A DNA stretch of 8,209 bases, taken from Erysipelotrichaceae bacterium (GTDB lineage Bacteria; Bacillota_I; Bacilli_A; Erysipelotrichales; Erysipelotrichaceae). Positions 1 through 5,180 of this stretch are shown one piece after another; position 1 is the stretch's first letter, and every line of letters starts with the position of its first letter. The notes beneath the pieces are model-generated. The model was not told where the DNA came from. It did not search any database and saw nothing but the letters and a program-made list of their open reading frames with translations. The translations under genes and the position numbers were made by a program. The stretch covers positions 1 to 8,209 of the forward strand of contig JAILBD010000254.1 in NCBI GenBank assembly GCA_024681275.1, read 5' to 3'.

Positions 1-48
<48 letters not shown>

Positions 49-139
49 ATGACTCGATATTTAAGAACTTAACGTTCTAGATTTAAATGAATTGACGTTT
101 TGTTTAATTGCTTCTTATTTAGTTTTCAAAGATCGAATC
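49..139 (-). other. rRNA operon leader between leader hairpin and 16S
   Basis: This A/T-rich transcribed spacer precedes 16S on the - strand. It contains the boxA-like block (listed separately) and, nearer 16S, a small inverted repeat AGAAC-GTTAA-GTTCT (about 65-79). The leader normally pairs with sequence downstream of 16S to form the RNase III processing stem; that partner is outside the window, so the stem cannot be checked. No open reading frame here has a plausible ribosome binding site. Confidence 0.6.
115..134 (-). promoter_or_regulatory. boxA-like antitermination site in rRNA leader
   Basis: The - strand reads GATCTTTGAAAACTAAATAA. The core CTTTGAAAACT (121-131) matches the block found before 16S genes in Bacilli and relatives, where it acts as boxA and is bound by NusB/NusE (S10) to make rRNA transcription resist termination. 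It sits about 65-85 nt before 16S and just after the leader hairpin, the usual arrangement. The function is assigned from the family pattern; only the sequence match is seen directly. Confidence 0.65.
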
Positions 140-181
140 GCACCCTTCAGCTTTGCAATTCCTTGCTTTCCGCTGCGGTGC
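140..181 (-). other. rRNA leader hairpin at the start of the transcript
   Basis: Three nested complementary pairs on the - strand make one extended stem: GCACC (181-177) with GGTGC (144-140), CAGC (175-172) with GCTG (151-148), and GCAA (166-163) with TTGC (158-155) around a GGAA loop. The outer arm begins where transcription from the promoter at 188-216 should start, so the hairpin would cap the 5' end of the pre-rRNA. The pairing is seen directly; a role in stability or antitermination timing is inference. Confidence 0.5.
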
Positions 182-187
182 TTATTT

Positions 188-250
188 ATACTACCAAAAA
201 GAAAAGCTGAAGTCAACAATTTTTTTCACTTTTTTGCATCTTTTTTTTGC
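188..250 (-). promoter_or_regulatory. rRNA operon promoter with UP-like A-tracts
   Basis: On the - strand a -35 box TTGACT (216-211) lies exactly 17 bp from a -10 box TAGTAT (193-188). Immediately upstream (250-217) are phased A-runs of 6-8 bases separated by short GATGC/GTG/TTG spacers, the composition expected of an UP element that contacts the RNA polymerase alpha subunits. The predicted start is near base 181, giving a leader of about 130 nt before 16S. The -35 box overlaps the inverted repeat discussed under 196-280. Only one promoter is visible; a second could exist inside the upstream gene. Confidence 0.8.
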
Positions 251-280
251 ATTCAGCGATCATGTCATCCTTCAGCTTTT
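196..280 (-). terminator. possible long-loop terminator of the Ntdp gene
   Basis: On the - strand AAAAGCTGAAG (280-270), inside the last codons of the nucleotidase gene, is perfectly complementary to CTTCAGCTTTT (212-202). The second arm is followed by CTTTTT (201-196). An 11-bp stem with a U-rich tail resembles an intrinsic terminator, but the loop is 57 nt, far larger than usual, and the second arm overlaps the -35 box and spacer of the rRNA promoter. No conventional terminator lies between the gene and the rRNA promoter. The call is tentative. Confidence 0.3.
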
Positions 281-825
281 TCCGATTCATTTTTCTCAAA
301 GATCAACTCGAAATATCTCATGATGTAGTCATTGATATATGAGAAGTCAAATGGCTTTTTCTTCTCTTTGACCATATCTACCAATTCATTCTTCGCATCG
401 ACGCATATCTTTCTGATCTCTTCAGAATAGTTCATCTTGCTGCAATGATAAGCGAACTCATTTTCATCAAGGACCATATATGTTCCATCCGGGAACACTT
501 TGACATCCAGATCATAATCGATGTTTTTGATCGCCTCACCGTCGTAGATGCTCGGTGAAGCCACATTGCAGTAATAATAAATTCCGCTCTTTCTGACCAT
601 CGAAATGATGTTGAACCATTTGTTCTTGTAATAGAAACAGATGGCCGGTTCCCTGGTCAGCCAGCGGCGGTTATCCCCCTCGACGACCCAGGTATGATCT
701 GTTGCGACCACATAACAGTCATCAAGGACATCTACCACCAGCGCTTTTGACCAGGTGCGGTGAACTGCGCCATTATGCTTATACGATTGAACGAATACAC
801 TGTTTCCGATCTCGAGTTTTTCCAT
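265..825 (-). CDS. Nucleoside tri-/diphosphatase, DUF402 (Ntdp/YgaC family)
   Basis: This 186-residue protein matches the DUF402 nucleotidase family (B. subtilis YgaC type), which hydrolyses nucleoside tri- and diphosphates using divalent metal in the cytosol. The diagnostic N-terminal block SYKHNGAVHRTW (14-25) holds the proposed general acid Arg23. It is followed by TREPAICFYY (57-66), KWFNIISM, GIYYYCN ending at Asn87, the acidic cluster IDYDLDVKVFPDG (Asp103, Asp105, Asp107), and Asp120/Glu123 in LDENEF. These agree with the metal ligands I recall for the family. The C-terminal tail is a charged helix. The start is fixed by family alignment (Tyr15 and Arg23 keep their usual positions), yet no Shine-Dalgarno precedes it; a TATAAT box 8 nt upstream suggests a leaderless message. 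The gene lies between thiT and the rRNA promoter, with no functional link evident. Confidence 0.93.
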   Translation of the reverse strand: MEKLEIGNSVFVQSYKHNGAVHRTWSKALVVDVLDDCYVVATDHTWVVEGDNRRWLTREPAICFYYKNKWFNIISMVRKSGIYYYCNVASPSIYDGEAIKNIDYDLDVKVFPDGTYMVLDENEFAYHCSKMNYSEEIRKICVDAKNELVDMVKEKKKPFDFSYINDYIMRYFELIFEKNESEKAEG

Positions 826-833
826 GCTTTTGC

Positions 834-842
834 ATTATATCA
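834..842 (-). promoter_or_regulatory. Extended -10 promoter directly before the Ntdp gene
   Basis: The - strand reads TGATATAAT, a perfect extended -10 (TGn-TATAAT). The -35 position 17 bp upstream reads CTTCCT, a poor match, so the extended -10 would have to carry recognition. Only 8 nt (GCAAAAGC) separate TATAAT from the ATG at 825, so initiation is predicted within about 2 nt of the start codon. No ribosome binding site fits in this gap. Confidence 0.6.
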
Positions 843-869
843 CAATATGCCGTGACAGGAAGAGGAAGC

Positions 870-1391
870 TTAATGATATCTCTCCATCAATGGTCTCAGA
901 CGTTCACAGAGAAGAGGAACGACGAGGATCGCACAGACAGTCGTCGGGATCATATAAGATGCATTGTATGTGAATGAGCCCCAGAGCGGTGTCTCCCATA
1001 CGATCGTGCCGGCCAAAGTGGAAGACAAGAGCCTGATCAGACTCGTCACCAGGATACCGCTGTAAAGTAAACCGCGATTCGGGAACAAAGAAGCGATCCC
1101 GTAGACAGAGTAAGCGATCATATAATCAAGAAAGAAAGAAGCGAAGCCATACCAGCTGACAGAACCGATCACCAGCTGCAGGAAGACGGAGATGACACCG
1201 ATCATCGCACCTTTCTTCCAACCCAGGTGGTACGAACACACCAGCAGAGCGATCGGACCGAAATTCAGTTTGCCTCCTGAAGCCATCTTGAACAGATTCA
1301 ATGCATCAGAGATCCTGTCCAGGATGACGAACATAGCACAGTAGATCGCCATGATCGCCAATGTTTTAGTCGTGATCTTGTTTTCTTTCAT
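870..1391 (-). CDS. thiT: ThiT, thiamine-binding S component of an ECF transporter
   Basis: This 173-residue hydrophobic protein is built like the S components of energy-coupling factor transporters: about six membrane segments (roughly 11-31, 44-57, 61-80, 84-103, 108-130, 144-165). It binds thiamine and works with a shared EcfA-EcfA'-EcfT module, not encoded here. The first helix has the small-residue AxxxA motif (Ala15, Ala19) that S components use to dock on EcfT. Residues resembling the known thiamine site include Asp89-Tyr90 in FFLDYMIAY (Glu-Tyr in Lactococcus ThiT), Trp132 in TIVWETP and Asn143 in TYNASYMIP. Ser124 appears where Lactococcus has a ligand-contacting His. A TPP riboswitch upstream independently supports the substrate. 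The start is certain: GGAGG lies 9 nt before the ATG. It has its own promoter, separate from the era/recO operon. Confidence 0.93.
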   Translation of the reverse strand: MKENKITTKTLAIMAIYCAMFVILDRISDALNLFKMASGGKLNFGPIALLVCSYHLGWKKGAMIGVISVFLQLVIGSVSWYGFASFFLDYMIAYSVYGIASLFPNRGLLYSGILVTSLIRLLSSTLAGTIVWETPLWGSFTYNASYMIPTTVCAILVVPLLCERLRPLMERYH

Positions 1392-1416
1392 AAAAAAACA
1401 CCTCCATAAAAAGGTG
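1392..1416 (-). terminator. Riboswitch terminator hairpin that contains the thiT ribosome binding site
   Basis: The - strand sequence CACCTTTTTATGGAGGTG (1416-1399) folds into a 7-bp stem (CACCTTT with GGAGGTG, the inner two pairs G-U) around a TTAT loop, followed at once by seven T (1398-1392) and the thiT ATG. The 3' arm is itself the Shine-Dalgarno (GGAGG, 1405-1401), so a formed hairpin would both terminate transcription and hide the ribosome binding site. The 5' arm overlaps GGCACC at the 3' end of the aptamer, which couples it to TPP binding. Confidence 0.7.
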
Positions 1417-1481
1417 CCTTCCCTACGCTGGCATTACCCAGATCAGGTTACGGGTCTGTTCTCAGCCTTTCGGCACCCCAC
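1413..1481 (-). ncRNA. TPP riboswitch (THI element) controlling thiT
   Basis: The - strand carries all THI-box signatures in order: GGGGTGCC (1479-1472), GAAAGG then CTGAGA, ACAGACCC, ACCTGATC, TGGGTAATGCCAGCG and TAGGGAA, ending in GGCACC (1418-1413). GGG and CCC form P2, TGCC and GGC form P3, and the CTGG/CCAG arms form P4/P5. It senses thiamine pyrophosphate and should switch thiT off when TPP is plentiful. A normal P1 is not visible: the predicted transcript starts at about 1481, only two nucleotides before GGGG. Instead GGGGUGCC can pair over 8 bp (two G-U) with GGCACCUU at the 3' end, which would act as the antiterminator in the unbound state. Confidence 0.95.
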
Positions 1482-1487
1482 GTGTAT

Positions 1488-1516
1488 ATTATATCTTTTT
1501 TATTTCAAATATTCAA
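1488..1516 (-). promoter_or_regulatory. thiT promoter inside the end of the carboxypeptidase gene
   Basis: A -35 box TTGAAT (1516-1511) and a perfect -10 box TATAAT (1493-1488) are separated by exactly 17 bp on the - strand. The predicted start is near 1481, which begins the riboswitch. The -35 box and most of the spacer fall within the last codons of the upstream carboxypeptidase gene, so thiT has an independent promoter although it follows that gene closely. Confidence 0.8.
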
Positions 1517-2369
1517 AAACATGTTCTACGTCATCGTAATGCCAGTACTGATTCAAAGAATAGGAACCATGAGCATTGGCCGCCATCACCAGATACGATT
1601 TGCCTCTGTATTTGCATAAAGCGATGATCGACTGACCTGATTCAGGCGTGTAGCCGGTCTTGCCGCCCAGGACCTTGAAGTCATATTCGCGATAGACCAG
1701 ACCGATCGTCGAACGCACAAGCGTGCCATCTTCCAGCACATGGTGCATCGATTCCATGATGTTTCTTGCTTCTTCAAATCTCAGAAGATCCCTGACGACC
1801 AGAAGAAGATCATCGAGGCTGCTGTAATGGTCATCATCATGCAGACCTGTCGAATTGATGAAATTGGAATTTGTGCAACCTAAACGATGAGCCTGCAGAT
1901 TCATCTCTTCGATCAGATCGATGCCTCTTTCTTCGTAGAAATTCTCAAGTGCCAGAGCCGCATCGGCTCCGGAAGGAAGGATAAGCGCGTAAAGAAGATC
2001 GCTCAGCGTGTACGGGCTTTCTCTCTGAATATAAGCCAATGAAGCATCTTCTTCGATCAGATGTCTGACCTGGTCGACAGTCACATAGGATGTCTGATCG
2101 AGATCTTCAGTCAGATTCAAGACAGTGTCCATCGTCATCAGCTTGGTCAAAGAAGCCGGATACATCCTCTTGTCATTGTCTTTGGCATAGAGGATCTCAA
2201 GATCCGACATATCGATGATCATATATTCTTCTGCATGCAGATCGAGCTCTTCACCGGTACTTACATCTTTATATACGTTGATATCCCTTGTGTCCATGAC
2301 AAAAGGTGATCCGCTGCAGGAACTCAATAATACGATGAGCGATGCTATGACAAATACTTTTTTCATCAT
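1500..2369 (-). CDS. Serine-type D-Ala-D-Ala carboxypeptidase, lipoprotein (peptidase S11)
   Basis: This 289-residue protein belongs to the DacA/DacF-type penicillin-binding proteins that remove the terminal D-Ala from peptidoglycan stem peptides outside the membrane. The nucleophile motif is Ser73-Leu-Thr-Lys76 in YPASLTKLMT. The second motif is Ser133-Gly-Ala135 in PSGADAA, where the family usually has Ser-Gly-Asn. The third is Lys237-Thr-Gly239 in GGKTGYTPESG. The N-terminus is a lipoprotein signal: two lysines, a hydrophobic stretch and lipobox LSSC with Cys18 as the lipid-modified residue. There is no C-terminal membrane helix and no room for the second domain of larger family members, so it is anchored only through the lipid. 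The first ATG overlaps the recO stop by one base (TGATG), suggesting translational coupling; no clear ribosome binding site is seen. A second ATG follows directly. Confidence 0.92.
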   Translation of the reverse strand: MMKKVFVIASLIVLLSSCSGSPFVMDTRDINVYKDVSTGEELDLHAEEYMIIDMSDLEILYAKDNDKRMYPASLTKLMTMDTVLNLTEDLDQTSYVTVDQVRHLIEEDASLAYIQRESPYTLSDLLYALILPSGADAALALENFYEERGIDLIEEMNLQAHRLGCTNSNFINSTGLHDDDHYSSLDDLLLVVRDLLRFEEARNIMESMHHVLEDGTLVRSTIGLVYREYDFKVLGGKTGYTPESGQSIIALCKYRGKSYLVMAANAHGSYSLNQYWHYDDVEHVFEYLK

Positions 2370-3067
2370 CAGGATACCGTTTTATAGAAATCATAGGCGC
2401 GGATGTTCACATCGGAATTCGTCAGATAGAAATCCATCAGCAATGTGAAATCCTTATATGTGTAATCGAACTGTTTCAGAACATCATAGTTCACGAAATC
2501 TCCCTTGATGATAAGCCTGAATTTCTTCAGAGTCTCAACATCCTGGATCTGCTCACCGCCCAGATGCTTCAGGCAGAGGAAACCGCCGTGCCTGTTGGAC
2601 ATCGCCACGACTTTTTTGTTGCCGCAGACAGCGCAGCCATCAACGACCGGCGTGATACCGAATCTTTTGACGATATAGGAAAGCAGCATCGAACCAAGCA
2701 GATGCATCTGCTCCTTGTCCATATGCCGGAAAACAAAACAGAGCGGATCGAAACAGTCGATATCTCTGTTTTTCAGAACGATCTCGCAGATCATGTCCTT
2801 GAAAGCCATCATCCGGATATCGGAATCCTCAAAGTAATTCTCCAGGAGCTTATGACCATGAACGGTGAATATCGTCTTGCCTTCTATGTGATCAATAATG
2901 AATTCATAAAGGCACATCGGCAGAAAGTGATTCTTTCCTGAGACCTTCTTGGCAGATCTGGCAGTCAGAGAAATGATCCCGTATTCCTTGGTCGCGACCT
3001 GCATCAGCAGATCGGCTTCCCTGTAATCAGACTGAGTCAATACGAAGCCAACGACCTTGTCATTCAT
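2369..3067 (-). CDS. recO: DNA repair protein RecO
   Basis: RecO anneals complementary single strands and, with RecR, loads RecA on SSB-coated DNA in recombinational repair. The first 80 or so residues form the OB-fold region, with the opening pattern NDKVVGFVLTQSDYREADLL and YGIISLTARSAKK typical of the family. The helical C-terminal part carries a zinc finger: Cys145 and Cys148 (CAVC), then Cys165 and His168 (CLKH). The length of about 232 residues is normal. The ATG at 3067 is preferred because it places the VVGFVL strand at the family's usual distance from the N-terminus; an in-frame GTG at 3076 is possible. Neither has a well-spaced Shine-Dalgarno. The gene overlaps the end of era by 8 nt, so coupling is likely. 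Confidence 0.95.
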   Translation of the reverse strand: MNDKVVGFVLTQSDYREADLLMQVATKEYGIISLTARSAKKVSGKNHFLPMCLYEFIIDHIEGKTIFTVHGHKLLENYFEDSDIRMMAFKDMICEIVLKNRDIDCFDPLCFVFRHMDKEQMHLLGSMLLSYIVKRFGITPVVDGCAVCGNKKVVAMSNRHGGFLCLKHLGGEQIQDVETLKKFRLIIKGDFVNYDVLKQFDYTYKDFTLLMDFYLTNSDVNIRAYDFYKTVS

Positions 3068-3956
3068 CCCTGTCACCCGAGAAGTAGCCCAGATCGAAGA
3101 GCTGCTTCTGCGAATTCAGCCAGTCTTCTTCGACCTTGACATATAACGAGAGGATGATCTTCTTGCCATCAAAGAGCTTGGCGATATCGGTGCTTGCTTC
3201 ATCATTGATCTTTTTCAGCATGGAACCGTTCTTGCCGATGATCATGCCCTTGTGGGTCTTTTTGTTGCAGATGATGGTCGCTTCGATCTGAACTTTGGAA
3301 GACTTCTCTCTGATCTCTTCGACCCTGCACGCAACCAGATGAGGTACTTCTTCATGCATATTGAGGATGATCTTCTCTCTGATGATCTCGGAGATCCGGA
3401 AATCCCTGTTCATATTCGTCTTCACATCGTCCGGATAATATTGGACATCATCCTTCAGGTAGAGCTTGCTGGTCTTCAGAAGTTCATCCAGATTGTCCTG
3501 CTTCAGCGCAGAGATCGGAACGATCTCGGCAAAATCATAGTTGTTCTGAGCGTAGGTCAGACGTTTGATCAGCAGATCAGGACTCACTTCATCGATCTTG
3601 TTCATCAATAGAAAGACCGGAGCGCCATAAGAAAAGATGCGTTCCAGGATCTTCCTGTCATCGTTCTGAAGCCCTTTCTGGCCATCGACGATGTAATAGA
3701 TGATGTCCACGCCTTCCGCCTGGGAAAGAGCTTCTTTATTCATGAAATTGCCCAGAGCCGTCTTTGCCTCGTGGATACCCGGTGTATCGATGAAAACGAT
3801 CTGATAGTCATCTTCATTCAGGATTCCCAGGATCGCATTCCTGGTCGTCTGTGCTTTCTGCGTCGTAATGGCGATCTTCTCTTTCAGGATCGCATTGAGG
3901 AGCGTGGATTTACCGGCATTCGGTTTCCCTAATATGGCAATGAAACCGGACTTCAT
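3060..3956 (-). CDS. era: GTPase Era
   Basis: Era is an essential GTPase that binds the 3' end of 16S rRNA and assists 30S subunit assembly at the membrane-cytosol interface. The protein has 298 residues, the standard length. Its GTP-binding motifs are complete: G1 GKPNAGKST (10-18), the switch region KAQTTRNAILGI (34-45), G3 DTPG (57-60), G4 NKID (119-122) and G5 SAL (149-151). The C-terminal KH RNA-binding domain shows the GKNG loop (241-244) within IIGKNGSMLKKI. The ATG directly abuts the cdd stop (TAGATG), with GAGGA about 10 nt upstream. It shares an operon with ybeY, a frequent genomic partner also acting on 16S maturation. Confidence 0.98.
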   Translation of the reverse strand: MKSGFIAILGKPNAGKSTLLNAILKEKIAITTQKAQTTRNAILGILNEDDYQIVFIDTPGIHEAKTALGNFMNKEALSQAEGVDIIYYIVDGQKGLQNDDRKILERIFSYGAPVFLLMNKIDEVSPDLLIKRLTYAQNNYDFAEIVPISALKQDNLDELLKTSKLYLKDDVQYYPDDVKTNMNRDFRISEIIREKIILNMHEEVPHLVACRVEEIREKSSKVQIEATIICNKKTHKGMIIGKNGSMLKKINDEASTDIAKLFDGKKIILSLYVKVEEDWLNSQKQLFDLGYFSGDRDE

Positions 3957-4355
3957 CTAATCTAGATCCTCACTGGAAAACTGGAAAGGCAGAAGTTTAT
4001 GGATATTCGTCTCGATCGTCTCTTTTCCGTTGGACAGGATGATGGGTGTGCCCTGTTCAAGCAACTCGGAGAGCACCTGCCTGCAGATCCCGCAGGGACT
4101 TCCTATCCTCTTGCCATCCGACACGATCGCGATCGCCTCGATATCCTGCTTGCGGTATCCCCTTGAATAGGCAGCAAAAATTGCACTTCTTTCACCGCAG
4201 TTCGTCCCGCCATAAGAAGCGTTCTCGATATTGGCTCCATAGAAGGTTGTGCCATCCTTGCACAGGACACAGGAACCGACGTGATAGTTTGAATAAGGTG
4301 CATAGGCGTTTTCCATCGCCTTGAATGCTTCCTGAACTAATTCTTCATGAGTCAT
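3957..4355 (-). CDS. cdd: Cytidine deaminase
   Basis: This enzyme converts cytidine and deoxycytidine to uridine and deoxyuridine in pyrimidine salvage. The 132-residue protein has the substrate block NIENASYGGTNCGERSA, with Asn42, Glu44, zinc ligand Cys53 and catalytic Glu55, then PCGIC with zinc ligands Cys88 and Cys91. This is the small, tetrameric cytidine deaminase type. The frame stays open upstream to an ATG at 4388, but the start at 4355 is chosen because AGGAGG (4369-4364) lies 8 nt before it and the protein then begins MTHEELVQEA, as family members do. The start is 2 nt after the dgkA stop. Its place between dgkA and era is conserved in many Bacillota. Confidence 0.97.
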   Translation of the reverse strand: MTHEELVQEAFKAMENAYAPYSNYHVGSCVLCKDGTTFYGANIENASYGGTNCGERSAIFAAYSRGYRKQDIEAIAIVSDGKRIGSPCGICRQVLSELLEQGTPIILSNGKETIETNIHKLLPFQFSSEDLD

Positions 4356-4357
4356 TT

Positions 4358-4690
4358 CTAGATCCTCCTGATCACACATAGTATGCACACGAACAATGCG
4401 CCGATGCTGGCTGTCAGCACAGCAGCCCCTGACAGATCCTTGATCTGCCTGATCTGTTCGTCATTTTCGATATTAAGATAATTGCCGATCCTTTCAATAG
4501 CCGTATTCATGATCTCCATGGAGATCACGATCATGATGCAGATGATGAAAGCAAGCCACTCATAATGATCAAGTCTGATGATGAGCCCGCCAATGACAGC
4601 CATGAGGCCCAGAACAAATTGGATCATGACAGCCTTATGCTTCAAAGCGATCTTCAGACCGTTGAACGTATCGGCGAACTTTCTTCTCAT
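4358..4690 (-). CDS. dgkA: Undecaprenol/diacylglycerol kinase, DgkA family
   Basis: This small integral membrane kinase of 110 residues phosphorylates lipid alcohols. In Gram-positive bacteria the characterised members act mainly on undecaprenol, feeding the lipid carrier of cell wall synthesis. Three membrane segments are visible (roughly 21-39, 44-62, 88-108). The catalytic signature is Glu59-Ile-Met-Asn62-Thr-Ala-Ile-Glu66 at the end of the second segment, followed by Lys84-Asp85 in KDLSGAAVL. The ATG overlaps the ybeY stop in an ATGA arrangement, with GGAGA (4701-4697) 6 nt upstream. The enzyme could be named UdpK; substrate preference cannot be read from the sequence. Confidence 0.93.
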   Translation of the reverse strand: MRRKFADTFNGLKIALKHKAVMIQFVLGLMAVIGGLIIRLDHYEWLAFIICIMIVISMEIMNTAIERIGNYLNIENDEQIRQIKDLSGAAVLTASIGALFVCILCVIRRI

Positions 4691-5130
4691 TGCAGATCTC
4701 CGACGATCTTTTTCTGAATGGAAAACATCTTCTCTTCATCCTCTTTTTCCATATGGTCATAACCAAGCAGATGCAAAAGGCCATGCACAAAGAGAAAGAT
4801 GAACTCTCTTTTCACTGAGTGACCGTACTCTTCAGCCTGTGAGAAGACCCTGTTCCGATTGATGAAGATATCTCCCAGTTCGACTTTGTCTTCATATTCC
4901 ACTTCGTCTTCACTGTCAAGCAACGCAAAAGAGATGACATCGGTCACCGCATCCTTGCCCCTGTAATCGCGGTTGATCCTTCGTATGGTGATCGGACCGC
5001 ACAGGATCATGGACAGATCGTAATCGTCCTGCAGATCCAGTACCCTCAATGTCCTGAAATAGTATTCTTCCAGAAGCGGATAATACGCCTCCAGATCATG
5101 ATATCTGGTCTTGTTCACGATATTCAGCAT
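4687..5130 (-). CDS. ybeY: Endoribonuclease YbeY (16S rRNA maturation)
   Basis: YbeY is a zinc-dependent single-strand endoribonuclease involved in 16S 3' end maturation and ribosome quality control. The zinc motif HGLLHLLGYDH is complete, with His116, His120 and His126; the conserved Arg57 lies in INRDYRGKDAVTDVISF, and the C-terminal EEDEKMF-like stretch follows. The length of 147 residues is normal. An upstream in-frame ATG at 5145 exists, but the one at 5130 fits the family better (MLNIVNKT) and sits 6 nt after a TATAAT box, so the message would begin at the start codon itself; no Shine-Dalgarno precedes either ATG. It is the first gene of the dgkA-cdd-era-recO operon. phoH, often found just upstream, is absent and htpG diverges instead. 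Confidence 0.95.
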   Translation of the reverse strand: MLNIVNKTRYHDLEAYYPLLEEYYFRTLRVLDLQDDYDLSMILCGPITIRRINRDYRGKDAVTDVISFALLDSEDEVEYEDKVELGDIFINRNRVFSQAEEYGHSVKREFIFLFVHGLLHLLGYDHMEKEDEEKMFSIQKKIVGDLQ

Positions 5131-5136
5131 ATCTTT

Positions 5137-5164
5137 ATTATACATGACTTGATTTGACTGTTAA
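5137..5164 (-). promoter_or_regulatory. Promoter of the ybeY operon
   Basis: On the - strand a -35 box TTAACA (5164-5159, five of six consensus bases) is followed after 16 bp by a perfect -10 box TATAAT (5142-5137). Six nucleotides (AAAGAT) separate it from the ATG at 5130, so the predicted +1 is the A of that ATG. The core lies opposite the htpG promoter: its spacer overlaps the htpG -35 box at 5149-5154. Confidence 0.7.
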
Positions 5165-5177
5165 TTAATGATATAGT
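5149..5177 (+). promoter_or_regulatory. htpG promoter
   Basis: TTGATT (5149-5154) and TATAGT (5172-5177) are separated by 17 bp, each one or two bases from consensus. The predicted start is near 5184, inside the CIRCE operator. A better -35 (TTGACT, 5154-5159) is only 12 bp from TATAGT; its 17-bp partner TTAATT (5177-5182) is a weaker alternative. Confidence 0.6.
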
Positions 5178-5180
5178 TAA

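Noticed and set aside
92..328. Short + strand open frame across the rRNA leader and promoter
   Set aside because: It runs antisense through the rRNA promoter and leader, is Phe/Ser-rich because of the T-runs, and has no ribosome binding site.
840..855. Inverted repeat TCAC-N8-GTGA beside the Ntdp promoter, possibly an operator
   Set aside because: The arms are only 4 bp, with no extension on either side; this is expected by chance.
2564..2941. Open frame on the + strand opposite recO
   Set aside because: It is a shadow of the recO reading frame with no ribosome binding site, promoter or recognisable domain.
3068..3076. GTG at 3076 as the recO start
   Set aside because: Possible, but it has no Shine-Dalgarno and places the first OB-fold strand three residues further from the N-terminus than usual; the ATG at 3067 fits homologues better.
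4356..4388. Upstream in-frame ATG at 4388 as the start of cdd
   Set aside because: It would add 11 residues foreign to the family, overlap dgkA, and lose the ideal AGGAGG placed 8 nt before the ATG at 4355.
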